A DNA stretch of 64,000 bases from Taenia hydatigena (GCA_036345935.2 JADWOT020000001.1:19189930-19253929), one strand, 5' to 3'; positions 13,782 through 26,037 are shown, counted from the first letter of the stretch. The notes: a model not told the origin generated them from the letters alone. Translations and numbers: made by a program.

Positions 13782-14310
13782 TCACACGAAATGACTCGCA
13801 TGACCTGACCCTCCAATAAGACGGATTTTACCGGTATCCATGTTGTCATGACATCCGAGGTAGAAGGTCAAGCAGGGTTCATGGCAAAGGGGCACATCTG
13901 GAGCCTGGACATTGACACGGACTTTGACGTGTGCGGTCGAACCGCTGCGTCTGAATAGGTGCGCACAGACGGGCGCATTAAAGGCTGCTTGGCACATGTC
14001 CTCGAATCTATACGGAACTTCAATTGCGGTAAACATTTAAACTTTGACGGAGTCAAGTGGCTTGAATTCTAAGAAGAAGTCAACAGAGAGAACGCGATGG
14101 CTGCCAAGGCGGAACTACATTACCACCTGTTCGAGTCGGAAGTTCCTGCCACTGAATCGGAGGTTGAATTTGAGCTGCTCATTGCTGCTGCTTACAAGGG
14201 GCACATGCAACGGAGGGGCTAACGACTTCGTGATATTTAGAATGCTAGCTTGCCCTTGGATGACGATGGATGATGTTTGAACATGACCACAGCAAGCACA
14301 CAAATTCAGT
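13782..14310 (-). CDS. Two candidate exons of an unidentified gene
   Basis: The first exon runs about 14303-14130 on the minus strand, ending CAG|GTGGTA. The second starts after an excellent acceptor (CTTCTTCTTAG) at about 14076. A phase-0 join is open into 13868-14056 to a stop. A different frame of the same DNA (14036-13782) is also open for 84 codons, contains LCHEPCLTFYLGCHDN and is more protein-like, with a possible donor ACCG|GTAAAA. I cannot decide which frame is real. The intron would be only about 55 nt. GC content is locally higher than in the surroundings. No family recognised. Confidence 0.3.
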
Positions 14311-15056
14311 AATGCACCTTGTCGTTCGCCCTTTATTTAATGGCTAAGATAAAGCGCTTGAATAACGCAAGCAGCATGATAGAAAGATTTGCCTGAATAT
14401 GCGCCTAAGTTAATACATTTTTGACAAGTTAAAGTGGGCATCTACTCCTGCTATAGTAACGTACTATGCGGGCTGATTCGAGGTTCGTAGGTCTGTTTAA
14501 AGTGATTGCTCCCTTAATTTAAGAAATAGCTCATTCAGTGTTGCACAGGTTAAATAAAGTCTTCAAAACATTTCTATAATTAGTATTTCTAGCATTGACA
14601 CAATCTGCTCTACTATGAGGCCATTAGGGAGTGCCGTGATAGCCGAGTAGGGTTAAAGCTGCAAAGATGTACCACTCAAATTATGCGCACACTAGTCCCC
14701 TCACATTTTCTCCGACACCTCTACGCTATCACACAACATCAACCCTCTACACTCATTGCGTCAAGGGAGTGCTGAAGGTACTTTTGAACACCAGAAGTAA
14801 AGCTCCTTGTTTTTAGCGAATTAGCAGTGCTGCCATGAGAAACAGAGGCACCAATCCATCTACAATGCTGCAAGGATGTGCTTATTTTTTTACTCTGAGT
14901 GCCTTTTCTCTACCATACCTTAATGTGTGAAATGACCATGAAAAAAATGGAGGCGCTAAAATAACCACCTTTTTGGGATTAAAGGTACGTCGTTGATTAT
15001 ATAAGTCATAAAAGGCAAAGTATTGAGCATCTGTACAAGCTGTTCTGGGCCAATGA

Positions 15057-15302
15057 CTAATGGTCAGTAAAGCGCTCCAATACTTTAGCTTTTACTCCGG
15101 CAACGGCGGAGTAGTACTCGCGCCTAAATGACACCATGGAGGTGACGCTACATGTTTTTAGCCCCTTTCCCTCAGACCTTTCAAAATATGTGGAGCTTAA
15201 ATGTGCGCATTGAGGAGGAGTCCCGAAACTAATTGTTCGCTGACCAGCTATACTAATTAAATCAACCCATACAGTAGTGGTGTTCAATTCATGCGACTTC
15301 AC
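15057..15302 (-). CDS. Candidate terminal exon, unidentified protein
   Basis: A minus-strand frame of about 81 codons ends in a TAG stop. Composition is protein-like throughout, with a basic/hydrophobic C-terminus (SFRREYY...KVLERFTDH). An adjacent minus frame at 15299-15490 ends just upstream and could be the preceding exon. No domain recognised and the start is unclear. Confidence 0.25.
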   Translation of the reverse strand: MKSHELNTTTVWVDLISIAGQRTISFGTPPQCAHLSSTYFERSEGKGLKTCSVTSMVSFRREYYSAVAGVKAKVLERFTDH

Positions 15303-15691
15303 TTTAGACTGACCTTTGCGAATTTCTTAGGCTTTGATGGCAGTAGGAGTAGATGCAGGCTCTGTGTCATTCCAATGGCTCTAGGAATAGATATAAAGTA
15401 ACTCGAAGAACAGATTAGTTTCAAAAAAATGTTGCCAAGCCTACATCGACAAGGGTGGTAAGCATGAGCGATTCTGGCTAAAGGAAACATGTATTTATGT
15501 AAATTTTACATGAAGACACGCTGCCTACTTAAGGAAGGTAATCGTTTAATTTGGAGCCACGGATGTCCGTGCAAGAAGGCACCGATTTTCACTGACGATT
15601 TCTCCGAAGTTATGAGGCACTATTACATGGCTTTATACTGAATTGCATATTTCTTTTAAGGGATAGATGCAACAGCCTAAGATAAATTTCA

Positions 15692-16075
15692 TTAAAGTTG
15701 CCATAGTTGCAGCACTACCTCCTTTGTCTCTTCTTTCTTGCGAGAATTCCGGACACACGTGAGCCGATTGCTTTGCGACACCCTTATTGCCCCAGACCAA
15801 ACGGGACTAATGTAGCCTTGGTGAAGACAGGAAGAGTGCCTTCCCTCACTTTTGAGGAAACGTAACTTCTTGTCAACCAGGGAGTTTGACGAAACGTCAC
15901 ATTCAATAATATAAGTATCATTACCTGCACTTATATTCTGAGCACAATTTGGCTGCAAAAGTCTCTGGAATCGTCGCAGGAGTGAACAGTGTCGAGAGCG
16001 CTTGACGGACGAAACACGCCGCAATGCATGGGCGTAATGAACACGATTAAAGCATGTGAAGAGCTTAAGGACCAC
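15692..16075 (-). CDS. Candidate ORF of about 127 codons, unidentified
   Basis: One of the longer minus-strand frames outside the biased repeats. It opens after an in-frame stop near 16100 without an ATG at its start, so if real it begins with an acceptor. It contains an internal GCAG|GTAATG donor-like site about a third of the way along, so only the first part may be exon. It is basic and rich in Arg, Ser and Leu. No family recognised; it could be chance. Confidence 0.2.
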   Translation of the reverse strand: MVLKLFTCFNRVHYAHALRRVSSVKRSRHCSLLRRFQRLLQPNCAQNISAGNDTYIIECDVSSNSLVDKKLRFLKSEGRHSSCLHQGYISPVWSGAIRVSQSNRLTCVRNSRKKEETKEVVLQLWQL

Positions 16076-16099
16076 TAATGTGACTCGGAGACTTGGTCA

Positions 16100-17370
16100 T
16101 TTGACAAACGCACAGCAAAGGAAATCTAGGTGATCTGTTGCCAAAGGCACACAGCATTCAGCCTAAATGGTGTTGCGATGATGACATCCACATCATTTGA
16201 AGATGTTTTAGGGCTTTAGAGGTGACTATTAAAGCAGCAACCCATAACAGCAACAACAATTTCTGCTTAACGATTGAATAGTTGTCAGCGAATCATGCTA
16301 CGCCGTACGTTTTAGGCTAAAATCAATGGTTTACAAATCTGACATCAAAGGAAAGCACATTTCGTTGAAGCATGGTTCATCAGCGAGAAGTATTCACTGA
16401 GCGCAAATCTGAAGACGGAGGCGTCGTCAGATCTGCTTAAGACAGACAAACGCTGGAAATGCACTTTACTTCTTTTATGACCGCTGATGTAAATGCCCTT
16501 ATTGAATCACCTGTTCATTCAAGAAGCTTGAGGGTGAAAGAGGGCAAGGCAACCAAGACGACCGTTATATTCGCGACAGTGTGCATTAGCCTATCTTCTA
16601 TCAGCGACGACACAGATTTTAAAACCTAACTTGGGCCATATAATTGGTGCGCTATTTCTGTTTCTAGTGCAATAAAGGTTCCATAACGTCCACGCTCTGT
16701 AGCGAAATCCATTACCGTTAGCACAAATCGTAGGCACTATTCCGAACACAAAGTCATAACAGCATGACATACATTATATCAAGTCCTCTGTATGGAGCAG
16801 AATAGGTGGACGTTCGCCAGGGACTTCGCTTACCTTCATGAGAAAGTGCTTAAAGCTCACTGTGAATAAGCAAAAACTCTCCAACTTCTAGCACTATGAG
16901 ACCTTTGTGACTCTCCCGCAAACAGGGCCTCCAAACGGATAATCGTCCACAGAAGACGTGCAGATCCACCGCGCAGTGTGGTCGAGGAGCGTTGCTGCAT
17001 GAAGACCGAATTGCTTTAAGACCTGGTCAAGTTCGCGACCATGAGACATTAAGTGCTACATACGGGGTCGCATCTCTTTAAACTATACTTTAAAATGAAA
17101 CGGCAGTTCCTTTCCTTAGATTTCGTTTGATTCTGTTTTGCTCCGCTCGATGTAAAATAGGCCGTTCATTCAGTAGTGCTTTTAACTTTACAGCTGTTAA
17201 CTCGAAGCCTATTATTCTGTCCCTCCCTACCCTCAGTCTTGTGGCAGGAGTGGCTTTATATTCGACGAAATTGAGCTCGGCAAGAAATAGAAGTCAGTAG
17301 CAGAATAAGTGCTATTCATGCAGATTCCTATAGCCAAAGAAGCTAGCGAGGAAATTATTTGTGACTAGAA
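16100..17370. other. Region without a supported gene
   Basis: No open frame of note on either strand and no recognised repeat. Confidence 0.4.
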
Positions 17371-17379
17371 TTGCCTTGA

Positions 17380-17523
17380 GACGTGGTGTGTGGTGCCGAT
17401 GAGTTGCACAACGCCAAAGCCGTTGCCACTTTTGCAGGAGGTGTCCTTTTATTCTACCAAGTTTCTGAGACCAGCACAACCATCTCACTGCTGAAAGAAG
17501 ATGCAGCTGAACTCTACAAATAA
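17380..17523 (+). CDS. Candidate small terminal exon with one hydrophobic segment
   Basis: A plus-strand frame of about 47 codons is open after a TGA and a possible acceptor (CCTTGAG). It reads through an alanine-rich region, then a hydrophobic stretch AVATFAGGVLLFYQ that could be one membrane span, then an acidic end KEDAAELYK followed by a TAA stop. The composition is clearly protein-like on this strand. A longer minus frame over the same DNA (17312-17542) looks like its shadow. No family recognised. Confidence 0.3.
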   Translation, partial: DVVCGADELHNAKAVATFAGGVLLFYQVSETSTTISLLKEDAAELYK

Positions 17524-18248
17524 AAGTCGAGCATCTAATCAAGTTGATGTAAGGCTAAATTATGAAGTCAAGTTCATTGAGGTACATAATAGAGGCAGAA
17601 GCCAATAGCTGTGCGACTGTAGGGAGTTGAATGCAGTAACAAACAAAGATACCAACTCTCGTTCCGCACCTACAGTTTGCTGACTTTCTTTGGTGGGATA
17701 AATTCGTTATTTACGTCAAATCCAATTCAGAATTCTGGCAAGTAAAAGTGGCATATATGACGGTGAACCGCAGACCTCATGTTATCAAACAGGCTATTAG
17801 AAATTCAGTCAACATTCCTAATGAATTGTATCGCAGCGGCACCCATTTAACGTCTGATTTAAACACCACAAATTGACTGATTTTGAAATCAGTGCACAAT
17901 CCGTCCGCATAATAATTTTACCTTCAGTAGAAACACATGAGAGCCTAGCATTTTCACTTCCCTCACCCATCGCATCCACTGGTCTCTGGGTTTCCTAAAA
18001 TATCAGAATTTGTTTTTAGTTTGCAACCAATTTGTGATTTTGATTTCGTTGTTCCTACACACCTTACAGCAACGCAAATGACTGCTTGGCAATAATATTC
18101 CAATATAATAATATGCCATATAAAATTCATGGAAATTCAAAGCATTGCAGCACAGGCAGTTAGGACTGATAGACATTATCTAACACCGGCGCAGGAAATA
18201 TTATACTTAGGAGTATCATTCATACGAATAATTAAATTGAACAATCGC

Positions 18249-19316
18249 TTAGACATGCACAATGAAAAAACTGGACACCAAATCAGAGATGCCACGCGCC
18301 ATGGAACTAGCAGCAGCAAATGTGGCGACATTTCCATCAGCTGGCTGAACTTGTTCACTGGCCTCGTACCGAAGCAAGTATTGCACAATATCAGAGTGAC
18401 CATGTCTACGGGCATCCATTAGCGGTGTTTGGTTGCTCATGTTCTTCACATCGGTGGTGCTATTCGACTTACACAACAGAGTGACAGCAGTCAAATTGCC
18501 TTTCCTCGCCGCCCAGTGAAGAGGAGTGTTGCCACGGTGATCACACAGGTAAGTGTGAGCGCCATTATCGAGGAGGAGTTGCATCATTTCTATGTAGCCC
18601 ATTGCTGTGGCTTCTATGAGTGGAGTTGCCGTAGGATCTTCTGTGTGAACGTTGGGATCAGCCTAGGAAAGTTATGCAACTTTGGGTCAGATGCATGAAA
18701 TTATCTGTCGTTACGTGGTAGCAATGTTACCTTACAAATAGTGGCAAAATTTTGAATTGTGGTACAAGAGCTGTTACTTTGCAACTAAAGTGGAGATGAA
18801 ACAAGCGATATGCTTAGCTAGCTGCGTCAATATTATGCGCGGCCTTATGAGGATGAACAACGTGTTCTCAGCTCGTCGCTTTATACTGGAGAAACAATGG
18901 TAAGTCCAAATAAACGCACGCCTTTTTCCAGTAGTTGTTTAGCAACTTGGAGCATATTGGAGTCTACTGCTTGAGACAGGGTGATTGAAATAGAATCACT
19001 GCCCGAAGGACCAGCTATTTTTCGCCTTTTCTATAAGAGAAAGAAGTGAATGGGCATCTCGGTCGGGCGGCTTGAATAAGGCTGGCAATCGGGAAAATTG
19101 TTGTGGCTACTTTTCGCTTATAAATGTGCTGTACCAAAATGAGTTTGCGCTATTAGGCGATGGAATCAATGATACATTGTATAATAAGAATTGTCGCTGC
19201 TAAGGCGATGCCGTAACAAATATCAAAGTAATCCATGCACAGAAAGGAGAACTTACGTGCACTTCGGAGTCGCTTATACTTGCTGAATTGTTCTCATGGA
19301 CGAAATGATTGAAGGT
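18249..19316 (-). CDS. Ankyrin-repeat protein, three exons (partial)
   Basis: Exon a is open from 19316 and ends at 19257 at a strong donor GTAAGT. Exon b (19030-18920, exactly 37 codons) follows an acceptor with a long pyrimidine run ending CTTATAG and ends at GTGCGT. Exon c starts at 18662 after CCTAG and runs to a TAA at 18249. All three join in phase 0. The joined protein has a Ser-rich lead, a basic KRRK patch that could be a nuclear signal, then ankyrin repeats. The exon b/c junction rebuilds a classic repeat edge (LLEKG then ADPN), followed by TPLIEA, LLLDNGAH, NTPLHWAARKGN and QTPLMDARRHGH with VQYLL. Ankyrin repeats mediate protein-protein contacts. The introns are about 226 and 257 nt. 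The 5' end lies upstream and is not found. The tail after the repeats may be the true C-terminus or read past an unused donor. The exact ankyrin subfamily is not identified. Confidence 0.8.
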
Positions 19317-19773
19317 TCAATCGTTTAAAATTCGTTGCTGAGTGGTCTCACAAATACTAAAATTGAACAAACTGGCATAAAAACTATCAGTTTATGACTG
19401 ATAATATTGGTGCAAAAGGCGATTTTGTAATTGCAGCAACAGATCTTTTTAGAGTGTCCTTCACTGGCCCTGATCGCTAAATTACCCTCCTATTTGGCTA
19501 CATTATTACTGGCGACTCACCGATGTGCACTAATTGATCGACTCGACTTTATTAAACTAAAAATGCTTTAGCTTTGCTCTATAGTCCTTAAACCTTAGGC
19601 TTTAAGACTGGCTGAGTGTGCTTTTATTGCTAGCAAAGCTCAGAACAACTAATCCGTCTTTGCCATACTTCGGGTTTCTTACGTGCGGCATCTGACGTTG
19701 GATTTGACGGGCCTCGCTTCTCTACTTGGGGTTATCCTGTTCCATTTTACTTAATTCTTGAATGAAATGTGAG

Positions 19774-22331
19774 ACTGGTTGCCCACTGGTACAGCTGAAC
19801 CGATAGCAGGAAGTGGTGAAGCCTCTCTGCCAACCATGCACCAGACATTAGCAGTATACTCATAATCTTGAGCCGGACAACATTAGCAGTGCATGCCGAC
19901 GGCAAGGGCATCAAATCTGAGCCTGTTGACAATCGCTTTAAGCGCAGTGTAGCAATAAAACATACCTTTGCGCTGACATAGCATTGAACGGACGCACTAG
20001 TGTAAATTTATGCCGTGGCGGCTTCTTATTCTACGGGATAGGCATTTGCATGTTTAAGTGTGCGACTTACATAGCCGATGTTTAAACTAAACCGTTATTA
20101 GGGTGCGTGCTAAACCATTACTCATGCTAAGGAAGAAAACAACAAAATCTCTTTTTTGGAAGCATATTTTTCGATTCATGAAAAGTGGGTGCAAATTTGT
20201 ATTCAACTTATGTGGCTGCACTGACACACCTCCTAATATTAGATGCCTCTAGATTGTGAATCACATGGCTAGGTGTAAAGAGATTTATTAAAAATAATAA
20301 TACAGTTCTTACTTCTGGAATAGTTCTTCCCCTTTCTTCTTTTGCTCGCATGGCTTTCTATTTCTGTTTTGGAACAGGATTGAATATATTTTGCTACAGC
20401 TTCGCCATTGTCTTCCAATTATCTTCTCACTTTAGCTAGCATTGCGCAAATAGGTGGAGTTTTTGTCTAAAAAATAAATTACGAATGCTTTTTAAACTGT
20501 CCCCGTTCTTGCCTTAGCACTCAAAATTTTGGGTTAATAAATCTAATTTTTGCCAAAATGATGTTTATTTAAGGCCTGAAGTCACACAACAGGGTGGAAA
20601 TATGGTTTCGTGCTTATTAAGCAGCCGTAGATAACCTTATCCACGGTGCTCAATAATTGGGTCTCTCCTGAACGTCCTCTTGGTGAAATTGTGACGCAAT
20701 TATTGGCTCGCTTTCTTTGTCTTCTACGTCGTTGCATGCAGTTACTGCAAGCGCTAGACGAGGCACTCGACATTCTGTCGCCACCGCCGAATTTTCTCAG
20801 CGCGAAGAGTATGCGTCTGCCTTGGACCCGCGTGCATCCATTTGCTAAGGATCCAGCTTAGGGCCTTGTCGACACCCGGTGAGTCTGCACGATGGTAATT
20901 ACTTTATCAACTGCCTCTTTGCATCCATTTCAGCGTTTACCGTGTCCGCACATCTGCTTTGTTTGCAATGGATCCTTATACAGTTTGCAATCACTGACAA
21001 GCTAAGATCGAAGGTGACAGGATGAGCCCACATCTTTGGAACTTACCTGATGGTCAGGTAAGCTCTAGGAGAGTAATAGAAATCCCTGAATTCCGCGTTT
21101 TCTATGCAGAACAAACGGAGAAGAAATTACCATGTTTTTAGACCTTTAGGATCATGCATTAGCAACGTCCTTGGGAAATTCTTTAGGTGCCATTTCAACA
21201 GTGGTCCTCAAACTAAATTTCACATCAAGGCTTTGTCACAATTGATACTTCCATAGTAAGTCTTCGTTGAGTTAGCCATTTACTATGCGTCCTTTCATTC
21301 ACCGAGACTGGGATTTAGTTAGATTTGGTCAATAATACGAGGACTACCACCGCCTTACGCACTGATACATGTTCTCGTATTATTTGCACCTTGCTGTCTA
21401 TCCGGGTTCCATCTGCTTACTATAAATACGGAGGTATCATTATTTCGGGTACTGCACATGCATATGCATGAAAATATTTTGAACAGGCCTATAGTGGTCA
21501 TTTTTGGTCCTGCCTTCGTGTGCGCTGTTAGTTGCTTATTCCCGGAATACAAGGCAGAATTGGCCCCAGTTTTGGGTGCGGATTCAAAAACTCTTCTGTC
21601 GTAAGTCCATTATAAATTAAACCACCTTCTCTGTAAGATCTCCGTGATGATTTAGTGGTGCTTAGCTTCACTACATGAAAAGAGCATTTGGATCCAGCGC
21701 TGGACATTTTAGTGCGTAACATCAATCGGATCATCATGCATTACATGGATATTTTTCTGCCAGACTCTATTTGGGGTAGATCGGTTGCTTTCTTCACTTC
21801 TTGTCGTGAGGCAAGGGATCTTTTGAATTCCGCTCTCCCAGAACCAAGTCTTCCCGTAAATTATACTGACGACCTTCCGTGATGCTTTTAGCCAAACCTT
21901 ATCCAGATAGAGCTCAGCGCTGATTCTTTCTAAAGCAGTGCAAGGTAACTGAATCGTAGAAAGATGCTTAATGTTGGGACGGAAGATTTGCTATTAGTAA
22001 AACCACAAAGATATGTATGGTGAGTTGATTGCACGCAAACCTTTAGTGTCATGGCGATTCCATACTTTGTAGTAGGGGCATGGTACATAAAGCGTTGGAT
22101 CGGTTGTTATAGCCAACACAAATCAATACTCTAAAAAACGATTTCAGGACCTCTTAGGAACAGCAGGTTGGTTAATCCGCCCGCAGAACAGTTAAGAATT
22201 CGGGTCATTAGAACAGGTCTACCCTCTTTGGCACCCATGTCCACAAAAATTCCTCACAACCTCGAATCGCAGGAAGAAATTGTGGAGGAGTCAGTGCCTA
22301 CAACCGCTGAGGTCTTCGCCCCAAGCTCTTG
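19774..22331 (+). CDS. Unidentified multi-exon gene (helical, five candidate exons)
   Basis: Candidate exons: 19774-19853 (ends GCA|GTATAC); 20631-20808 (after CCGTAG, ends AAGA|GTATGC); 20934-about 21013 (after TTTGCATCCATTTCAG); 21685-21878 (ends TTCC|GTGATG); 22158-22331 (after CTCTTAG, ends CTTG|GTAATT). The first two join in phase 0, the second and third in phase 1, and the fourth and fifth in phase 2, all open across the joint. The second to fourth exons are rich in Leu, Ile and aromatic residues and look helical (LLQALDEALDIL; LDPALDILVRN). The fifth is acidic and proline-rich (ESQEEIVEESVP). The link between the third and fourth is not resolved. A perfect CAG|GTAAGC donor at 21058 belongs to another frame of the same stretch, so a frameshift or alternative exon is possible. 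No family is recognised with confidence. Confidence 0.4.
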
Positions 22332-22599
22332 GTAATTTGGCCCATCAATACCTCCTTCAGCCACCTTACAGGCGCATAATGAGAAATTACTGCGGGAAAG
22401 TTCAAATGTATGCAGAGGGCGGACGAGGTGCTCTGCTTAACAGTGGTAGTAGGAACAATGCAAAACGGCAAAATAAAACTAAGCACAGAATTTCCATTTT
22501 GTTCCTAACTTCGAAGCGGCATTTTCGTCGCAAGTTTCTACCAGCCTTTCATTCCCTCTAAGCCTAAATCCAAATGTTAGGGAACGCCTGAATTCTTTT

Positions 22600-23800
22600 G
22601 TTCTTGTTTGAATTTTATTATCCATTTGACCCTAATAGTAGGAAATATTAGAAATGCCTGTCACTCTAAGAATGGAAATGTTAAAATTAAATAAAAACGC
22701 AGCATTTTGCAGGTTGAATTAGAACGTGGCGTTTGCGCACTGAGTCGCACATATCTGCTGGCATCTCAATAATAATTCCTACAGTTTCTCTCTGGGTGTG
22801 ATTAAAAGAAGGAAATTTTCAATATTCGTGGATGCCTACTGTTGCATAATGGCTACCGTATGCTACTAATATGCCCCCAAACTTCTGCACTAAGCCTTAT
22901 TGAATGTGTATCACTGACCCCCAGATTTGCTTTTAGCACGCAATCCTACCAAGCGAGGATGTTAAACAAACTTTGTTTGTAAATGTGCGGGTATTTATCT
23001 GGATGAAGTAAAACCAGAATGAGTGCGATTGTGAGCAGCAGGTACCTGCTGCATTAAGCCTATTTATCGACGGTTAGCCTGTACATACATTTTTATTAAA
23101 CTAAAGAATCCAAGAATCAAGGATTTGCTTTTGTCCCGTGCACTAAGCCTCACAGTGACCTCACGGAAAGCTCAATAAACCCACTACAAATGAAGCGTCC
23201 GCTAAAACTTCGATTCAAATCCTTTCCCATCACATCAGATTGAGTGAAATTAGTAATGCTTTCCTCCCCATTTCTAAATTAGTGGAGAAAATATTCCATG
23301 ATGGCAACGACACCTGACTATTGGAGGAGGCGAAGAATACATTTGAATTCCGTTAGCTCAACTCATAAATTGGAGTTATAAGGGTGTAAAAAGGCAAATA
23401 TGTTTCAGTGGAGCTCTCACTAGATCCAGTATACTAAACTGCTTGCGCCGGTCCGTTAATGAGTCTGTCACAACCACTTGGATGGTGTTCTTAGCATGAG
23501 CCAAGTGAATGGGCCAGATTGCGTGGTGCTTACGATTTTAAAATGTCTTTTATTTGCTTAGTCTCTATTTGCAGAGGAGACAAGCAAACAAGTTCTCAAT
23601 TTAGCATTACATTGACGCTAGACCTAGGAAGTTCTCAACCTAGTAAGAAGCCAAAAACGTTTGCTTTCTCCTCTGCGCAAAACAGGGCCAACTCAAAATA
23701 AATTCGATGATTAAATGTCAAATACCTGGCTGCATTGATTCACTAGATCACGTGGATTGAATGCTTTTGCGTGTAACCAAATTGATTTGTTTAGATCCTA
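22600..23800. other. Region without a supported gene
   Basis: AT-rich, with only short frames (for example plus 23519-23701). No splice-bounded exon or repeat recognised. Confidence 0.35.
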
Positions 23801-24207
23801 CTGCGATCTTGCCCCTTGGACCGTATTTTTCCTAGTGTGTACGGTAGCACACTTGTTGATCACCTACGTTTGTCAACTATTGCCGTCGTAAGTGTTCTTT
23901 GCTCACAGTCACACGAGTATTTTGGCCACGAATCCATTTACAGCTTAAGTTGTGCATGTCAATTAAAAATCTGGCCTATTGACTCATGCAAAAGTAAATG
24001 TTTACCGTATGAAGAAGCGCCTTCAAATTCGTTCTCCCTTAAGTTCACTTTACAAAACGTTTCCTGTCTGCAAACAAACCATGCACTCAGTTTCATGCAT
24101 TTCTTCACGGCGTACGTCGCATTAGTGATTCATATCCCATTACTATGTGAGGCTTTGCGTGTTATTCTGCTTGTAAATAGCTCCACAAATCCACCCCAAC
24201 TAATGCG

Positions 24208-24645
24208 TCAGATCTGGGCAGGATCGCAATGCATCCTTTGGAGGACAAGATTCGCAGCCGGTGAGGGTCCAACACCGTTGACCACAGCTGCCGCACTCAG
24301 CGTCACGTCGATTTTTTTTAATTCGAAGTCATCAACCATTGCCATGCGCCCAACAGCGCATAGCACTTTATTCTCCCTTCCACCTGGCAGCTGTTCTATC
24401 TCGACTTTACTTGCTTGGTAGCCTGTCAAACGAACGAATCTGGTGCAGTTCGGACAGACAGGCATCGAGCCCAATTATGGAGGTGTGGATGGGCGTTTGC
24501 GACGAACGAGTTAAAATTACTTGCAGAGAAAACAGTTTTCACCTTCATACCCTCGACCAGTGCGCTCTTGCGTGCACAGTTCATGGCGCCCTGAAGTGCA
24601 GACTTGCTTCTTCCATTGGCATACTGACTTGCAGTCCCATTATTC
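24208..24645 (-). CDS. Candidate exons weakly resembling prefoldin subunit 1
   Basis: Minus strand. A first exon of about 33 codons (24645-24543) ends ATGAAG|GTGAAA and is helical and basic (LQGAMNCARK). A second block in the frame 24474-24208 contains IEQLPGG, then VLCAVGRMAMVDDFE, then KKIDVTLS. Prefoldin subunit 1 has a similar order: a helix, an IE.L turn, then a VGRMF.L beta stretch and a second helix. Prefoldin delivers unfolded actin and tubulin to the TRiC chaperonin. The match is short, the usual aromatic after GRM is replaced by Ala, the hairpin is shorter than normal and the two exons do not join cleanly in phase. It may be a pseudogene or a chance likeness. The 201-codon plus frame over part of this region is probably its antisense shadow. 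Confidence 0.25.
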
Positions 24646-24735
24646 AAGTCATTTCACAACGAGACTATCCGAGGGCAACTCATGTGAGCAGAGAAGCTAG
24701 AAAGTGCTTTTATTGCCTATATGTACATTGCAGGC

Positions 24736-24830
24736 AAAAGGGAGCAATTGATTTACACATCGTGAGGCAAGTGAAGTCAGAATTCCCGAGCCGGGGAAGA
24801 GCTCAGTGTCCTTATTGTCAAGACTTGTAG
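24736..24830 (+). CDS. Candidate terminal exon with a CxxC knuckle
   Basis: A strong acceptor (pyrimidine-rich run ending ACATTGCAG at about 24733) precedes a frame that stays open to a TAG at 24830. It is basic in the middle and ends with CPYCQDL. The same frame upstream of the acceptor also has CFYC and H residues, so the zinc-binding look may partly come from intron sequence. If real, this is the last exon of a small zinc-knuckle protein on the plus strand. No family assigned. Confidence 0.25.
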
Positions 24831-25743
24831 TGATTCGCGTTGACTCCAACTAATAACCATGTTTAACCCATCTAGTCATTTCATTCGAAGGGTATGGGAG
24901 CCAGTGAGGATGTGCTGAACTAGGAATATGGCACACTTATTTGCGAAATATGGTAAGCAATAGGAACTTAAATGAAGATTAGGCTGTCGAAACTATTCAC
25001 TAGGACTAATTTTAGAAGTGCGCCGTTAGCATTCTGACCATGGGAGCACAGTGACAATTTTGACCGCAGAAACAAAATACATTCCGGCAGTGACTTTTGC
25101 ATAGATTAACAATTATTTTGGGCAATGACATTCCACTATCCATTCTGCTACATCGTTCTTTTTGAAAAAAAATCGGAGACTCTAAAAATGACAACAAGCG
25201 TTTTTAGTGTAGTTTATTTGTGCTTAGGTGTGTGACAGTTTTCTGAAGATGATGGGCTGCGTAATGAAGAGCAAAGAAGGTCTCGAGAGCCACTACCATG
25301 TCCAGGAGGCCAGGTTAACCTGCGGAGGCTGAAGTCGCCAGCAGCAAAAACGGGGTGCCAACTGAATCAATCAAGGCCTTACGCACTCAAGCGGCTATTT
25401 TGGAACAGTTAGAGCATGGAACCACATCTAAAAAGTCAGGCGAGCGCTTTGCTATTAGCAGCCGAAAAGACACAAAAACGTGAAGCAATTATTTAGGCTT
25501 GAGTTCTGACTATAAGAGCTTTTGGAAAATGGTTTAGTGAGATTTTCGTGGGACTGAAGGTCTGAATTTCCTTTGAAATCCTTGCACTTTACACTACTCT
25601 CCATTTTGCATTAACTTACGCACAATTTTTAGGCTAAACTAGCAGAGTCTGTTAAAATGCGCCTTACTGTCTCGTAACTTATATGACTGCGTGTAGGCAA
25701 CGGTGTTACAAAAAGCTGCAACTAACGAAGCACTTAGCTGTAA

Positions 25744-26037
25744 TTATTCCATCTTCATAAAATTTTTATAGTTCTCATTTGCATTTGCTTCACACGCCAA
25801 AAGCAATGCAGCGGCTGATTCATGTGTTCTACCGATCTTTCTGCAGCGAAAATGGTAAAGAATGTATCTACCACGGCGTCTACCTATCTGGTCCAAACAT
25901 GAAGCCTCTTCTTGGCAAGAAAGAATATGCTTTTCAAGTAGCAAAGTAGTCAGCATTTGAGATACCACATTCATATCATAAACAGGGACACCGACAAGCG
26001 GTAGGACGCTTAAGCGTGCGGGTGATTTTCGAAACAC
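25744..26037 (-). CDS. Candidate ORF of about 97 codons, unidentified
   Basis: A minus-strand frame with ordinary protein composition ends in TAA. It has a Leu-rich middle (MLTTLLLEKH), a basic GRRRGRY stretch and an Ala/Leu-rich end (ESAAALLLACEANANENY). A good acceptor (TTTTCGCTGCAG) lies inside it, about 38 codons from the end, so only the last part may be exon. No start codon is convincing. No family recognised. Confidence 0.28.
   Translation of the reverse strand: MFRKSPARLSVLPLVGVPVYDMNVVSQMLTTLLLEKHILSCQEEASCLDQIGRRRGRYILYHFRCRKIGRTHESAAALLLACEANANENYKNFMKME

Noticed and set aside
23816..24421. Longest open frame of the window, 201 codons, plus strand
   Set aside because: No ATG-centred coding signal, no domain, mixed composition, and its second half lies over a more protein-like minus frame. 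Likely chance plus antisense shadow.
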